From: Plotosus lineatus
Taxonomy: Eukaryota; Chordata; Actinopteri; Siluriformes; Plotosidae
Length of the DNA stretch: 64,000 nucleotides
Direction of reading: 5' to 3'
Assembly: GCA_024760905.1 (NCBI GenBank)
Contig: CM045733.1
Location: 24,469,501-24,533,500, forward strand
The first letter of the stretch is position 1. The number at the start of each line of letters is the position of its first letter. The notes beneath the pieces are model-generated. The model was not told where the DNA came from, searched no databases, and saw only the letters and a program-made list of their open reading frames with translations. The translations under genes were made by a program, and so were the position numbers. Below are positions 1-12,867 of this stretch, piece by piece.

Positions 1-42
1 TGAAGCTGTTATGGAGAAGACTAGCAGCACTCTTCCCGGTCT

Positions 43-94
<52 letters not shown>

Positions 95-560
95 GTCTCT
101 CATGGTCTCTCTCTGAGAGAGAGAGAGAGAGAGATTTTGTGTGTGTGTGTGTGAGAGAGAGAGATCCAGCGCGCGAGCGCGACCGGGAAGAGCGCTGCTA
201 GTCTTTATAGCCCCTGATTAAATGGAATCAGGTGTTTGTTTAGCACTTCACCACACCCCTCTCCTACACGCATTTCAACGCGCAACTCATTTGTAAGAGA
301 CCATAAAAGTCCACAGCGCAGTTAAAGAGTCTCTCACAACACCGACCATAACCTAGTGTACTGTATTCAATAGTTTTTTCACTTAATTTGTTTACCTATG
401 GTATGAGTTATGGTACTGTTAACTTCTGTTCAAAAGACGACAGACCGGATTAAGACTATTTACATTATTTGTAATTGGAAAAGCGGATTGGGAATCCGAA
501 CAAATCGGAATCCGAACAGCTGTCTGGAACGGATTAAGTTCGAATACCGAGGCTCCACTG
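1..560 (-). mobile_element. Tigger-like element A, copy 1 (cut by window start)
   Basis: The right end CCGAGGCTCCACTG at 547-560 is followed by TA and matches the inverted terminus of elements at 18834-21966 and 55910-57239. The inner sequence (AACTTCTGTTCAAAAGACGA and others) is the reverse complement of 18900-19050. The TA target, the CAGTGG...CCTCGG terminus and the lack of coding capacity suggest a non-autonomous pogo/Tigger-like element. The other end is not in the window. Confidence 0.6.
18..204. repeat. long fold-back of CT/CA/GA/GT runs with 24-bp arms
   Basis: Bases 18-41 and 181-204 are inverted copies of each other (23 of 24 match). Between them CT and CA runs face GA and GT runs, so nearly the whole 187 bases can pair. 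It lies inside element A copy 1. Confidence 0.8.
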
Positions 561-576
561 TATTCTGTAGTATGGT

Positions 577-816
577 AGTGAATTATTATTTCATGAATGT
601 AGATTTCCGAACTGGTTTACATCAAAACACTGCTTACAACTTGTAGTAACCTCAGAATAGAGTAGTTTGATCCCATGTCCGAATCATGTTTGAGTATTAG
701 TGCTTGATACATCTTTGGAAAATAAAAGAAGCTTTTACGTTGCATTTTTATAAGGATAGCGAACATATTAAAATGTGAAGCCATATCATGTATGTTTTCT
801 TACTCTTTGGTTGTAG
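577..816. other. kdm5a intron end, nothing recognised
   Basis: AT-rich intron sequence up to the C5HC2 exon acceptor. No upstream kdm5a exon is visible before 817 in any frame. Confidence 0.6.
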
Positions 817-998
817 GGGTTGCTGTCCTCCGAACAGGAAGTGTTTGAGCTGCTTCCAGATGATGAGAGGCAGTGTTACAAATGTAAAACAACCTGCTTC
901 TTGTCTGCACTGACGTGCTCCTGCAGTCCAGAGCGCCTTGTCTGTTTGCACCATGCTGCAGAGCTCTGCAATTGTCCTTTTACTAACAAGTGTCTCAG
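817..998 (+). CDS. kdm5a: kdm5a exon: C5HC2 zinc finger
   Basis: Acceptor TTGTAG precedes 817 and donor GTCAGC follows 998 (phase 2). The peptide has the KDM5 C5HC2 pattern: [17 protein letters not shown], then [13 protein letters not shown] and LCNC, with the Cys/His ligands in place. In the family this finger lies just after the JmjC domain and is needed for demethylase activity. Confidence 0.95.
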
Positions 999-3900
999 GT
1001 CAGCACACAAGAAAACACTGAGACATACACGAGAGTCTACAGCACCAATTTTAGAATTTTTTTTCTGAATTATCTACATCTTTTGAATTTTGCTTTTTAT
1101 TTTGTTTTATATTACAGATAAAATTATCTGCTGTATTCTCTTCACCGTAGATAATGAATGTAATGTGAACATAAATAATACAATGCTCCAACTGTGGTAT
1201 GTTCTAGGTACCGGTATGATGTGGAAGAGTTCCCTGCTATGCTATATGGAGTAAAATCCCGGGCCCAGTCCTATGATACCTGGGCTAAAAGAGTCAGTGA
1301 AGCATTGTCAGCTGATCAGAAAAACAAAAAAGGTAATTAGCAGACATTTTTATACACACACACACACACATACATACATAAAAAAAATATATATATATAT
1401 ACATATACACACACACTTATACACATTATATATATATATATATATAATGTGCGTGTGTATGCATGCATGCATGGCCGTAGTTGCCACTAAGGACACCGAG
1501 ATCAGGTTTGTCTGGGTTTTTTCTGTAGGTGTAGTTTTTATTTTATTTTATTTTTACAAATTAAAGCTGATTGTATTCTCACTGGTTGTGACGTTTGTCT
1601 TTGCTACTGCTGCAAATAACAACTTTGTTGCCATCCACCAAAGAGGGATGGACTGTTGTAATAAAGATGTCATTTGCAGCAGTAGTAAAGAGAAAAGGCA
1701 AGGGAAAGAGGGGGAGGGAAGGTGAGTTTGAAGTGGATAATATGACATTTAGTCATGGCAAAGACTTGCTACCTGGCACTGTAAACATAATGGAACTAAA
1801 ACAACACCAACCCTCCAAAATAAATAAATAATAATAATTAGTTAGCTGACTGCTTCTTTCCACATTTCGTAAACATCCATTCACAATTTTTTTAGTTGTC
1901 CTGGTGACAGACAAACAGACACCTGTACTAAAAACACATTCTCTTTGGTGGAGGTAATAACATTTGCCAATGTTACCCAGAGAGCTTTTCTCTTCACTCT
2001 GAGTCTACAGAGCCTCCAGCACCACCTAGTGGTGTAACAACAAAATCCACAGAAACTGTCATTGAATAAGTCAGCTTTTTCATTATCAGAGGAGACAGGA
2101 GAGGGAAATGAGGGTGAAAGGACAGAGACAGGAAGGTAGCAGTAGGAGAAGTGGACTGTCAGCATCAGGATGCTCCGTATGAAGAAGGACCAAGTGCATG
2201 CCCATCAACATAACCTAACAGTGTAGAAAGGCCAGAGTGACGCCTCTGATGAGGAGAAGCAGAGTAACCAGAACATATATTGACTAGGTGGAAAGGTAGC
2301 AAGGCTAAAAGCTTAGGAGCAGGGTTTAAGCTGTTTTTTCATGGTGTGGATGGGAAGAGAAATGGAGTAGGAGTCATCTTGAAGGAGGAGTTTGTCAGGA
2401 ATGTTCTAGAAGTGAAAAGAGTGTCAGACAGAGTGATGAGTCTCAAGTTAGAAATTGAAGGCGTGATGGTCAATGTTGTTAGTGCTTATGCCCCACAGGC
2501 AGGATGTAAGCTAGAAGAGAAGGAGAGATTCTGGCGTGAGTTAGATGAAGTGATACAGAATACCCCAAAAGATGAAAGAGTAGTCATTGGGGCAGACTTC
2601 AATGGACATGTTAGTGCAGGAAACAGAGGGGACGAGGAAGTGATGGGCAGGTTTGGTATCCAGGACAGGAACGCAGAAGGACAGATGTTGGTAGATTTTT
2701 CAAAAAGGATGGAAATGGCTGTGGTGAATACTTTCTTCCCAAAGAGAGAGGAGCATAGAGTGACTTATAAAAGCGGAGATAGGAGCACACAGGTAGACTA
2801 CATCCTGTGTAGGCGATGTAATTTTAAGGAAGTCAGTGACTGCAAAGTAGTAGTGGGTGAGAGTGTTGCCAAACAGCATAGGATGGTGGTATGCAGGATG
2901 ATGCTGATGGTGAGGAAGGTGAAGAAGGCAAAGGCAGAGCAGAAGACAAAGTGGTGGAGGCTGAAAAAGGAGGAGTGTTGTGTTGTCTTCAAGGAGGAGT
3001 TGAAACAGGCTTTGGGTGGTCAGGAAGTGCTTCCAGATGACTGGACAACTACAGCTAATGTGATCAGGGAGACAGGTAGGAGAATACTTGGTGTGTCATC
3101 TGGAAAGAGAGGAGATAAGGAGACTTGGTGGTGGAATGAGGAAGTTCAGGAGTGTGTACAAAAGAAGAGGTTAGCTAAGAAGAAGTGGGACATGGAGAGG
3201 ACCGAAGAGAGTAAACGGGAGTATAGGGAGACACAGCGTAAGGCGAAGGTAACGGTGTCAAAGGCCAAACAGAGGGCGCATGATGACTTGTATGCTAGGT
3301 TGGATAGTGAGGAGGGAGAAAATGACTTGTACAGATTGGCACAGCGGAGAAATAGAGATGGGAAGGACGTGCAGCAAGTTAGATTGATAAAGGACAGAGT
3401 GGAAAATGTATTGACTGATGACAGAAGTGTGCTGGGAAGATGGAAAGAGTATTTTGAAGAGCTGATGAATGAGGAAAATGAGAGAGAAAAAAAGAGTAGA
3501 AGGGGTGACTGTTGAGGACCAGGAAGTAGCAAAGATTAGTAAGGGTGAAGTGAGGAGGGCATTGAAGAGGATGAAGAATGGAAAGGCAGTTGGCCCTGAT
3601 GACATACCGGTGGAGGTATGGAAGTGTCTAGGAGAGGAAGCAGTAGATTTCCTGACAAGAACATTTAACAAGGTCTTAGAGAGTGAGAGGATGCCAGAGG
3701 AATGGAGGAGAAGTGTGCTGGTGCCCATTTTTAAGAACAAGGGAGATGTGCAGAGTTGTGGCAACTACAGAGGGATAAAGTTGATGAGCCATACAATGAA
3801 GTTATGGGAAAGAATAGTGGAAGCAAGACTAAGGTCAGAGGTCAGCATTTGTGAACAACAGTTTGGTTTCGTGCCAAGAAAGAGCACCACAGATGCAGTG

Positions 3901-6900
3901 TTTGCCTTGAGGATGTCAATAGATAAGTACAAAGAAGGTCAGAAGGAGCTGCATTGTGCCTTTGTGGATCAGGAGAAAGCATATGACAGGGTGCCGAGAG
4001 AGGAACTGTGGTATTGCATGAGAAAGTCTGGAGTGGCAGAGAAGTATGTTAGAGTGGTGCAGAACATGTATGAGAGATGTAAGACAGTGGTGAGGTGTGC
4101 TGTCGGTGTGACATAAGAGTTCAAGGTGGAGGTGGTACTGCATCAAGGGTCAGCTCTCAGCCCCTTCTTGTTTGCTGTGGTGATGGACAGGCTGACAGAT
4201 GAGGTTAGGCAAGAATCCCCATGGACTATGATGTTTACAGATCACATTGTGATCTGCAGTGAGAGCACAGAACAAGTGCAGGAAAACCTCGAGAGGTGGA
4301 GGTATGCCCTGGAAAGGAGGGGAATGAAGGTTAGCCTCAGTAAGACAGAATACATGTGCATGAATGCCAAGGACCCAACAGGAATGGTGAGGTTACAAGG
4401 AGTAGAGATAAGGAAGGTGGAGGATTTTAAGTACTTAGGCTCAACAATCCAGAGCAATGGAAAGTGTGGAAAAGAGGTGAAGAAACGTGTGCAGGCTGGT
4501 TGGAATGGTTGGAGAAAAGTGTCCGGTGTGATGTGTGATAGGAAGGTATCGGCAAAAATGAAAGGAAAAGTGTACAAGACGGTGTTGAGGCCAGCGATGT
4601 TGTATGGTTTAGAAACAGTGGCCCTGGGGAAAAGACAGGAGGCAGAGCTGGAGGTAGCAGAGATGAAAATGTTGAGGTTCTCTTTGGGAGTAACGAGGAT
4701 GGATAGAATCAGGAATGAGCACATCAGAGGGACAGCACATGTAAGACGTTTTGGAGAAAAAGTCAGAGAGGCTCGATTGAGATGGTTTGGACATGTACAG
4801 AGGAGGGATAGTGAGTATATCAGTAGTAGGATGTTGAGGTTGGAACTACCAGGCAGAAGGTCTAGAGGAAGACCAAAGAGACGATTCATGGATGTGGTGA
4901 AGGAGGACATGAAGGCAGTTGGTGTAAGAGAAAAAGATGCAGAGGATAGGGTGAGATGGAGGCAGATGATTCGCTGTGGCGACCCCTGAAGGGAAGCCGA
5001 AAGGACAAGATGATATTACACATATGCATACACACACACTTTGACATTCTGATCCATTCATCTCTAATCTGTCACTCACTTCAGATCTGATTGAGCTGAA
5101 GGTGTTGCTGGAGGATGCAGAGGACAGGAAGTACCCTGAGAACAATCTGTTCCGTAAGCTCAGAGAGATGGTGAAAGAGGCAGAGACTTGTTCATCTGTA
5201 GCCCAGCTTTTACTCAACCACAAACAGAAACACAAGTAAGTTAACACACTCTCAACAAGTTATGAATAATGAATACTCAATTATGAATTGTTTTGTTGAC
5301 GCTATATTTTCAGCTGCTTTTTTTGCAAAGTCAAAAATTGTATTAATTTATTATCCTCCTCGCATGTAGTGCAGGGAATATAGTATTCATCACTGTCTCA
5401 TTCTGTCTGTGATCATTTGTGTTCCTTCCCAGAACTCTGAAATCATTTGAAATTTCTTCATCAAACTTTAGCAGTCACTTTTATCAGGTCGTGTGTATGT
5501 GCCCTTTGATATTTTACGATTTTTTTTTCCTTCTTTTTTTTTTTTTTTACAATTCATATTTTCATGATTTCATGGTGACCGGTTTGCCATTTAAGAATGC
5601 GAGTGGTGTTTGTTTCCGGGCCAGAATCCAAAAACTGTTTCAGATTTCTTTATCAAACCTGACAGTTATTTCGGTTGGGCAGTGTTGTTGCGTCCGTTAA
5701 TATTTTTGGATTTTCTGCAGTTTTAATTTTTGTTTTCATGGCAGATAATTAAACATGTAAAAATTTGGGTAGTGTTAATTTTCAAGTCAAATCTTGAAAA
5801 TCATTTACAGCTTCTATACTATCACCATGGCACATAATGCCAGTATAGTTCTCAGAATGTCCTTCTATAATTATTTCAAATCTGGGCCAGAATTCAGAAA
5901 CTGGAATTCTGCCTTCTGACATTTTACCAAAATAACGCTCAACCTCTCATAACTCTTGTCATTTACTTCAATTTAATTCGGTTTCATTTGTATACTGTTC
6001 TTTACGATTGACATTGTGCAAAGCAGCTTTACAAGTAGGAGTTTATGAAGCATAAACTATACTAAAGTATGAGAGTTGAAACATTTTCTACAACCCCTAC
6101 ACATCCCTATGTTTATATACAGTGGGTGTATCCAGCGATCCCTCGCTACTTCGCGCTTCAATTCATGTGGCTTCAGTGCATTGCGTTTTTTTTTCTTCTT
6201 CGTCAAATTTAAAAAAAAAAAAGGAAATTAAGGAAGAATAGGGGGAAAAGTTAAGGAAAATGCTGCAAAAACAAGACCAATTATGCAAATAAAGAAAAAA
6301 ACGTAAACAAACAAAAAAAACAACCCAAAACCTCCCATCAAAACTACTTACATTTTTGTGAGGTACACATCTGAGTGTGTGCGTACGCATGCTTCTATAT
6401 GTGTGTATTTATATTTTATTTACATCTTATGCATTATTTTTTTCATGTTTAATTATTATAAGCATTGATAGCATTGAATATTTATTTATTGATATTATAT
6501 CCACATGTACGTACAGACGCTCCCTGACTTACGTTCATCCGTTATGTTTTTTCGATTTTGCGTTGTTTTTTTTGTTTGTTTGTTTGTTTTTCAAAAAAAA
6601 AGTCAAATTTTGAATTTAGACTTACCTACGTTGTACGCTGACGTAATGACACTGCATCCATTGTTTACAAATGACAGACTGAACGTGCCTCTCCTTCTTC
6701 CCAGTTCAGTTTTATACATCGTTTTATATCTCAGTTATGTAGCGTGTTACCCTTGTGTTAAGATGTGGTCTCTGTGATCTTTGTGTTTACACTGTTTTGC
6801 GGACTTTTGTAACTCTAAGCAAATATGGTTGCTCAGAAGCGTAAGCCTATTAGCATGGGTGCAAGTCTCCTACACGGAGATGAATTACTATCTGCTCAGA

Positions 6901-9900
6901 TCAGCGCAATCTACCATGCATACTCAGTTAAGCAAAGAGAGTTGTAAAATGAATGAAAGCCCGAATCCAGGAAAGGGAACTCTCCGCTCCGTGATTCACA
7001 TCAGTGCAGTCTAAACGAGTTCAATGGCACCCTTGCGCACTTGAAAGACCAGAAGTCTGTATAACTCACAGCAAGTACGGTATTGAGCGCCTCACATATT
7101 GTAAGCGTTGATTGACTGTTTTAAGCTTCATGTAAAGTGACTTGGTATAAATAAGTGACTTATTTGATATTATTTTACAATGTTTATAATAATTGATTTA
7201 GGGGTGTTTTATGAGATAAGGTAATGGTATTTATGGATGTATAGTACAGTATGAGCGTCATACGTCACTGTAACAACTTACGTTCACTTTCAACGTTCGG
7301 TCGTCCGGAACCAATTAAAAACATAAGTCGGGGAGCGTCTCTATATGTGTGGGGGGGTTTTGATCCTACTTCGTGGAAATCAGCGGTCGGGAGGGGTGTG
7401 TGTCTCAGCCCCCATTAACCACGGAAAGTGAGCGATCCCTGTATTAGTTTTGGGCCACCACTAATTCACAAATTAACCTTGGCATTGATTCCATACATTT
7501 TTATTGCTGTGTATACGCTCACTTCACACGGAACCTTGGCTAACGAATTGTTCCTAAATATGTCAAGGGCAGTCACTTGGGTTGGTGGTTATGAAGATCA
7601 TGGCATACGATTTACATAGTTTTTGCATTTAATAAACATTACTTATGTGGATACGGCCTGGGTCATCACAGGCTTAAGGTGACATGACTTTGTATTGAGA
7701 GTATTTTAAAACTTGTGCTCGAGGTTCCCGTGTGGCAAATCAACAAGGTGCGTGACTATTAACCCAATGATCACTTCTCTGTCACTCACTGCAATCACTT
7801 GCCTATCATGTCTGAGCTCATTCAGTTGAGGGGCAGATAGTGCTGTCCGTCATACGAATGAGCTCAGACATCTGAAGGGCAGATAGCACTTTCCCTCCAT
7901 GTGTATTAGACCGCCCTCAAAATATGCATTTTTCAAAAAATACTAGCAAAAGAACCTGAGTTTTCCATTTATTTGTCACCTTTTTCCAAATGAATAAAAT
8001 GTGCAAAAAGTGTATTGGTTTTTTAAAAAAAAAATCCTGATGGATTGATGTTTGTGATTTAAGAAAAGAGCACACGGAGAGCAGTCGAACACGCACCAAG
8101 CTGACGGTGGAGGAGCTGAAGGCGTTTGTGGAGCAACTCTTTCGTTTGCCATGTATCATCAGCCAAGCACGGCAGGTCAAAGTAAGACAATAACCTCACA
8201 CTCAAAAATCCTATTTTCTCACCTTCCAGCAAACCAGTACATCCGACAATGAGTCCTTACCGTCAGACGACGTCACTGACACCTGCTAGAGCACATGGAG
8301 CAAACCAACTGTTTTGTTGCTTGTTCAGAAACAGGGTCCTGCATTGTTTAGGTTTCAGTTAGGAATTGTTGAGCCTAGTTTATAAAAGTTTATAATTATA
8401 AAATTATAATTTAATAATATAAAAATATAACAATTCGACAGTGTTGTGTTTTAATTTTTTTATTGTCTTGCATTATTTTTATGAAAGCAAAAATAATTCT
8501 TATGTTCTTTATGAGTACCAGACACATTTCTATATGATGCTTTGAGAGAGAGAAAAAAAAAAACAAAATATAGATTCGTACACGGACATGCAATGTCTTA
8601 AATACAGTGGAACCTCAAATTACGAAAGCCACAACAAACAAAAAATCCAGGTTACGAAAAACATTTTCCTGAAATTTTTGTCTCTGGATACAAAACAAGT
8701 TCACGTTACGAAAGCAACATCTCAAAAATTCTAACAATGCATGAGTTGCTCTCCCATTGACTACATTTCCCAACATCCTGCCCTGCTGGCCTCCCATTGG
8801 ATAACTCCCAACATCCTGCCCCACTGACCCATTGGCATGGAGGGATAACGCAACTCCCTCTCATTGGCTATTATGGAGCACCCATAATACTTTTTGTGTA
8901 AAGGACAGAGTTACTGTTGTTTCATGAGTTTTTCGAGTGTGCTCATTGCAACTTTCTTTTGGCTCAGGCTTTAACCTTGCATAAACATTTGTAAGATTAT
9001 AACTCCGTTAAAACATGGTCAACACACACACACACACACACACGTGCGCGCGTGATTTCCAGTGCGAGTGAAAAGAAGAAGCGGGCTCTTGGCATACAGT
9101 TGAGTGATATCGCAAAGGCATATGGCCAAACCCATTTACCATCGGTACGATATTGAAGCAGAAGGAGGCCTTAAAAGGTATATTTTTCTAATTTTTAAAG
9201 GGTTTTGGGGTAGTTTTTGGGGTCTTGGAACAAATCACACATTTTACATGTAAAATGCAGTTCAATGTCAAATCCAGGTTCTGAGAAAGGCTCTGGAACA
9301 GATTAATTTCGTAATGTGAGGTACCACTGTATAGAAATGTACACCTGGTCGATAGGAATTAAAAGTAATTCAGGACAGTTTGTATTAGAGAATCATGAGT
9401 TTTATTCATTTTAATCATTTCACAAGTTAGAGTCAAAGCTCTGATCAAATATTTAGGGATAATTGACCATAACACTTGTGTGATATTTGTTTGGACTGCA
9501 GGCTCCATTCCTCTTTGGTTTGTAATAAATTTTACTCTTCTTGGAAGGCTGTCCGCTAGATTTTGTAGTGGGGCTGTGGGGATTTGTGCTTATTTATCCA
9601 TTATTAATGTTAGGCCCTGATATCAGGTGCAGACACCTGGGGCAGTTAGCATTCTAGTTTATCTTAAACATGTCAGTGGGCTTGAGGTCAGTGCTCTGTG
9701 CAAGTGACAAACTTTCTCCCATTCCATCCATGGTAAGCTCATGTGTGTATAGGGCAGTGCTTCTCAATTATTTTCTGCCAGCCCAAAGAAGGGTAAAATA
9801 TTTGGCCCCTCCAATATAAATAGTGTTATTTGTCTAAAATTGTTATAAGTAATCCTCTGCATACACTGTATCCTTGTTAACACAATAAACCCTTATTATC

Positions 9901-12826
9901 ATTATGGAATACAAAAAAATTACGAAATATAGATCAACTTCCAACAAAGAATAACTTTAAATCTTTTTTGTTTAAAGACTAAAAATTGTTCATAAAGTGC
10001 ATCAATTTGCCTGAAATAAAGAGTATCCTTATTTAAACTGTAAACATTTTTTGATCAACAATTTGAACCATTTTATACTGAAAAATAAAAATCAGTAAAA
10101 TCAATAAAAAATAATAAATTTAAATTGATCAGCAATATTAACTCAGGAGCACAATATATAAAAAAAACTTTAACCTACAAAACAAAAATAAATAAAACAC
10201 TATTTTTATTATTATTGTTATTAAATTTCCATGGTGGGTTTCATTTCTTATTTTACCTCTGAGCTCACACTAACAGTTCGGAAGCTACTGCCACCTCCTG
10301 TAGTGGATGTAGAATTACTCTTTATCCTAATATGGCAAAAAAAGAAAAAAAAAAAAGTTCCCTCTGGTCACACTGCACCATCTATTTTAATTCAATTTTT
10401 AATGGAAAAAAATCTGCATATTCCCTTCATGCAACCTGCCACCCGCCATCGCATTCACATGGTCTTGTTGATTCATTGCTGTCACTCAAATCATACTTTG
10501 CCTCAAATTGGAAACTCGCACCCGGCCCACTGTGTTCCATTTGCATTGTAGTGTGTCTCCATGTAGATGAGGGGTCGGGAACCTATGGCTCGTGAGCCAG
10601 ATGTGGCTCTTTTGATGACTGCATCTGGCTCTCAGATAAATCAAGTGGCCTTTCTTAACAGAATAACTAATACTGTACTTTAAATAGAAATACAGAAAAA
10701 AGCCATCAAATAAAACAAAAACATAAATAAATCTCACGCATTTCAATCCATACAGTACATCGATTTTCGATTCCACTTGTTGCTGTGGCGCGCAGCAGAG
10801 AGCCAATCCTTTCTGTACTCCAGTATGTGGGCGGGGCCGATACCTTGAAACTGTAATTTTATTGGATTATATGCAACAGCCTGCGTGAGTTGTTTTGGGT
10901 AAAGAGGTAAATTTCCCTCGTTCTGATCAGCTCATGTGCAAGAAACCAAGCAGAGCTGGCAAGCAAAACACAAATGGACAGACAAGAAAAAACTTGAACC
11001 GGCAGACCAGCTAATTGCCAAAACTTGGGACGCACTTCCTGTCACATAAACACTGCAGTGTGTGAGTCCTGTCGTATTGACCATGTTTGACTCCACGTGC
11101 ACATGTGAGCAGTCCTTCTCACACCTGAAAAGCATCAAGACCAACCTGCGGTCACACGTCATAGATAGAAGCCTAAACGCCTGCATGAAGCTGAACCTCA
11201 GCACATATCAACCAGATACAAAGCCATCAGCAACACCATGCAGCACCAGAAGTTGCATTAATAGTAAGAAGTACTTTTCTTATTAATAAATAACTTCGTT
11301 ATAACAAGGTTGTTTAAAATAAATTCAGAGTCTTATTATACTCTAAAATTGTTGGTCTCAGTATTTAAAAATATATTTGGCTCTCAGAGGATTAGATTTT
11401 AATTTTTTTTTTTTTTTCGGCTCTCTTGGTCAAAAAGGTTCCCGACCCATGTTGTAGACTATGCCGACCTTTCATGTCGTCTGCATATGTACCGTTTTAT
11501 TCATGGTCTCCAGAATGCGAAAGCACAGTGAGCAGGCGACTGCAACCATTCTGACCCTTAAGTATTGGATCAAACTCCCAGTATAAAGTCGCTAAATGTT
11601 TAAAAGACGTATAAACTTCAATGAAAGAAATTCATGTCTGTAAAAACAGAAAACAAAGGCAGGAAGCAGAAACAGCTATTTGAGGGTTACAAGATGATGT
11701 TGATAATCAAACAATCATCAGATCATTAATGTACTCTTGTCTTCTCAAAAGCTTCTAATTGTGGTGATGAGACTAGTCAGATTGTGTCTGTGAGGAAAAG
11801 AGATTTGAAAATGGGCTCTGAGAATCAATAAATCTCACTTTGTCTTTTCCAGGATGAAAATCAAGAGTGATTAGATGGTAATAAATTGTTAAAGAAATTG
11901 TGTTAAGGGCAGGATAACTACGAGACATTATTAGCATAATTAGCATAAGCATAATTCTCTCTCACTCACACACACACACACACAGCCAGTGCAGTGTCAC
12001 ACGTGTTCGTCAATTTCTTACAATGGATCCTCAATTCAGCATCTTCTGTGCCAGTTTGAACCTTTATGCTGATATAACAAGGACAGAGGTTCTTACTAAT
12101 TTTCGTGGTTCTCCTGCGACTCAAACAATTTGAAAATCCTGGCAAGGCTCTTAACTTTCCTCTCTGTAGTAGTATAAATTGAGGAAAATGTGTAAGTTCT
12201 TCAGACTAAGTGAGGCTTGCAAAATGCTGTAAATGTTATTAGTTTTAAAATTAAAAAAAGGTCAAATTAAGCAACGAATTGTGGCCTGCACTTTAATGTA
12301 AATCTTCTGTCTTATCCTTCACCTTGTCCCCCTTGTTTCTCTCAGGAGCTTCTGGAGAACGTGGAGGATTTCCACGAGCGTGCTCAACTGGCCCTGGCAG
12401 ACGAGACCCCGGATTCGGCTAAGCTGCAGGTTCTGGTGGAATTGGGCTCAGGGCTTGATGTGGAGCTCCCAGAACTAGCGCGATTGAAGCAGGAGCTGCA
12501 GCAGGCTCGTTGGCTGGATGAGGTGTGTCTTACCCTGAATGAGCCACAGCGTGTCACACTTGAACTCATGAAGCGCCTCATTGATTCAGGTGTGGGACTG
12601 GCCCCGCACCATGCGGTGGAGAAAGCCATGGCTGAACTGCAGGAAATTCTCACTGTGTCTGAGCGCTGGGAGGACAAGGCTCGTTCATGCCTACATGCAA
12701 GGTAATTGTGAAAACAGAAATATTTATGCAATTTTTTTTCATCTCTAGTAAAATTTGACCTAATTTTAAAGCACAGATACAGAATTTTTCAAATGTTTAT
12801 TTTTATGTACTCATGTCTTGAGGGTG

Positions 12827-12867
<41 letters not shown>

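Noticed and set aside
1273..1725. 150-residue frame rich in His, Thr, Ile and Tyr
   Set aside because: It translates CA/TA microsatellites and repeat sequence after a kdm5a donor; no family resemblance.
2280..4989. Long frames that databases often name craniofacial development protein 2-like
   Set aside because: Endonuclease and RT motifs, broken frames, a mutated FADD box and several dispersed copies show a retrotransposon, not a host gene.
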